Shown piece after piece: positions 63,917 to 64,000 of a stretch of 64,000 nt of DNA; position 1 is the stretch's first letter; every line of letters starts with the position of its first letter. The stretch covers positions 57,648,650 to 57,712,649 of the forward strand of contig CM044955.1 in assembly GCA_024516035.1 (NCBI GenBank), in the 5' to 3' direction. Both the position numbers and the translations under genes were made by a program. This stretch comes from Bactericera cockerelli. Its lineage: Eukaryota; Arthropoda; Insecta; Hemiptera; Triozidae. The notes under the pieces were generated by a model. It searched no databases, had not been told where the DNA came from, and saw nothing but the letters and a program-made list of their open reading frames with translations.

Positions 63917-63978
63917 GTAATTTAATAAAGTGGTGTGAACATTTTTGTAATTTAACAAACTGGTCCGAACATTTTTGT
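63917..63978. repeat. 30-bp minisatellite, second cluster (two copies)
   Basis: GTAATTTAATAAAGTGGTGT, GAACATTTTTGTAATTTAAC, AAACTGGTCCGAACATTTTT is the same unit as at 63424-63575, about 340 bp away. The intervening sequence also carries near-duplicates (TTGGGGACAAGAGAAAT at 63,332 and 63,796), so a larger segment of about 470 bp may be duplicated. Confidence 0.8.
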
Positions 63979-64000
63979 TTGTCGAAGAAAAGCGACAGCC

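Overview
The window looks like AT-rich metazoan nuclear DNA, most likely arthropod. That placement rests on the repeat repertoire: CR1/Jockey-like and RTE-like LINE remnants, hAT- and pogo-like MITEs, ACAGGGTG-type foldback DNA, several tRNA-derived SINEs, a 5S-rRNA-derived SINE and a Ty3/gypsy LTR element. I could not identify the species. I found no host protein-coding gene, no genuine tRNA or rRNA gene and nothing bacterial. The only long intact reading frame belongs to the LTR retrotransposon.

Layout. Bases 1 to about 13,650 are dominated by inflated homopolymers and look like poorly polished or erroneous consensus; only degraded copies of the window's own repeats can be read there. From about 13.7 to 20 kb quality improves and closely packed SINE copies appear. 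From 20.6 kb the sequence is clean. 20.8-25 kb holds hAT- and pogo-like non-autonomous DNA transposons and SINEs. 25.3-25.8 kb is a 48-bp minisatellite. 26-33 kb is a SINE/LINE-tail mosaic with a 435-bp inverted repeat at 30.2-30.6 kb and a nested SINE insertion at 32.2 kb. 33.5-36.1 kb is a 2.5-kb array of a 54-bp unit. 36.1-36.4 kb is a full-length 5S-rRNA-headed SINE with a perfect 12-bp target duplication. 36.7-38.6 kb is a dead, 5'-truncated LINE reverse transcriptase carrying a nested MITE. 38.9-48 kb contains further MITEs, SINEs and several tandem arrays. 48.3-48.6 kb is the C-terminal tail of an RTE-type LINE. 52.2-53.8 kb is a 1.65-kb near-palindromic foldback element, with one arm recurring at 62.0 kb. 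54.67-59.52 kb is a complete Ty3/gypsy retrotransposon with 213-bp LTRs that I read as identical, a 5-bp target duplication, a tRNA-Leu-type primer site and a 1,374-codon Gag-Pol frame, inserted into an older SINE. The end of the window holds MITE fragments and a 30-bp minisatellite.

How the parts relate. The non-autonomous families (SINE A-F as named here, the 5S/tRNA modular SINE, the hairpin-ended family H) presumably relied on LINE enzymes of the kind seen as fragments here. Nested insertions give a relative chronology: LINE before MITE; SINE before MITE; family H before SINE C; SINE before LTR element. The most interesting points are the 5S-headed SINE and its apparent sharing of one body with a tRNA-headed SINE, the intact and apparently young LTR element, the large foldback element, and the 54-bp array whose unit keeps several frames open. 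Family letters are labels for this window only, not database names.
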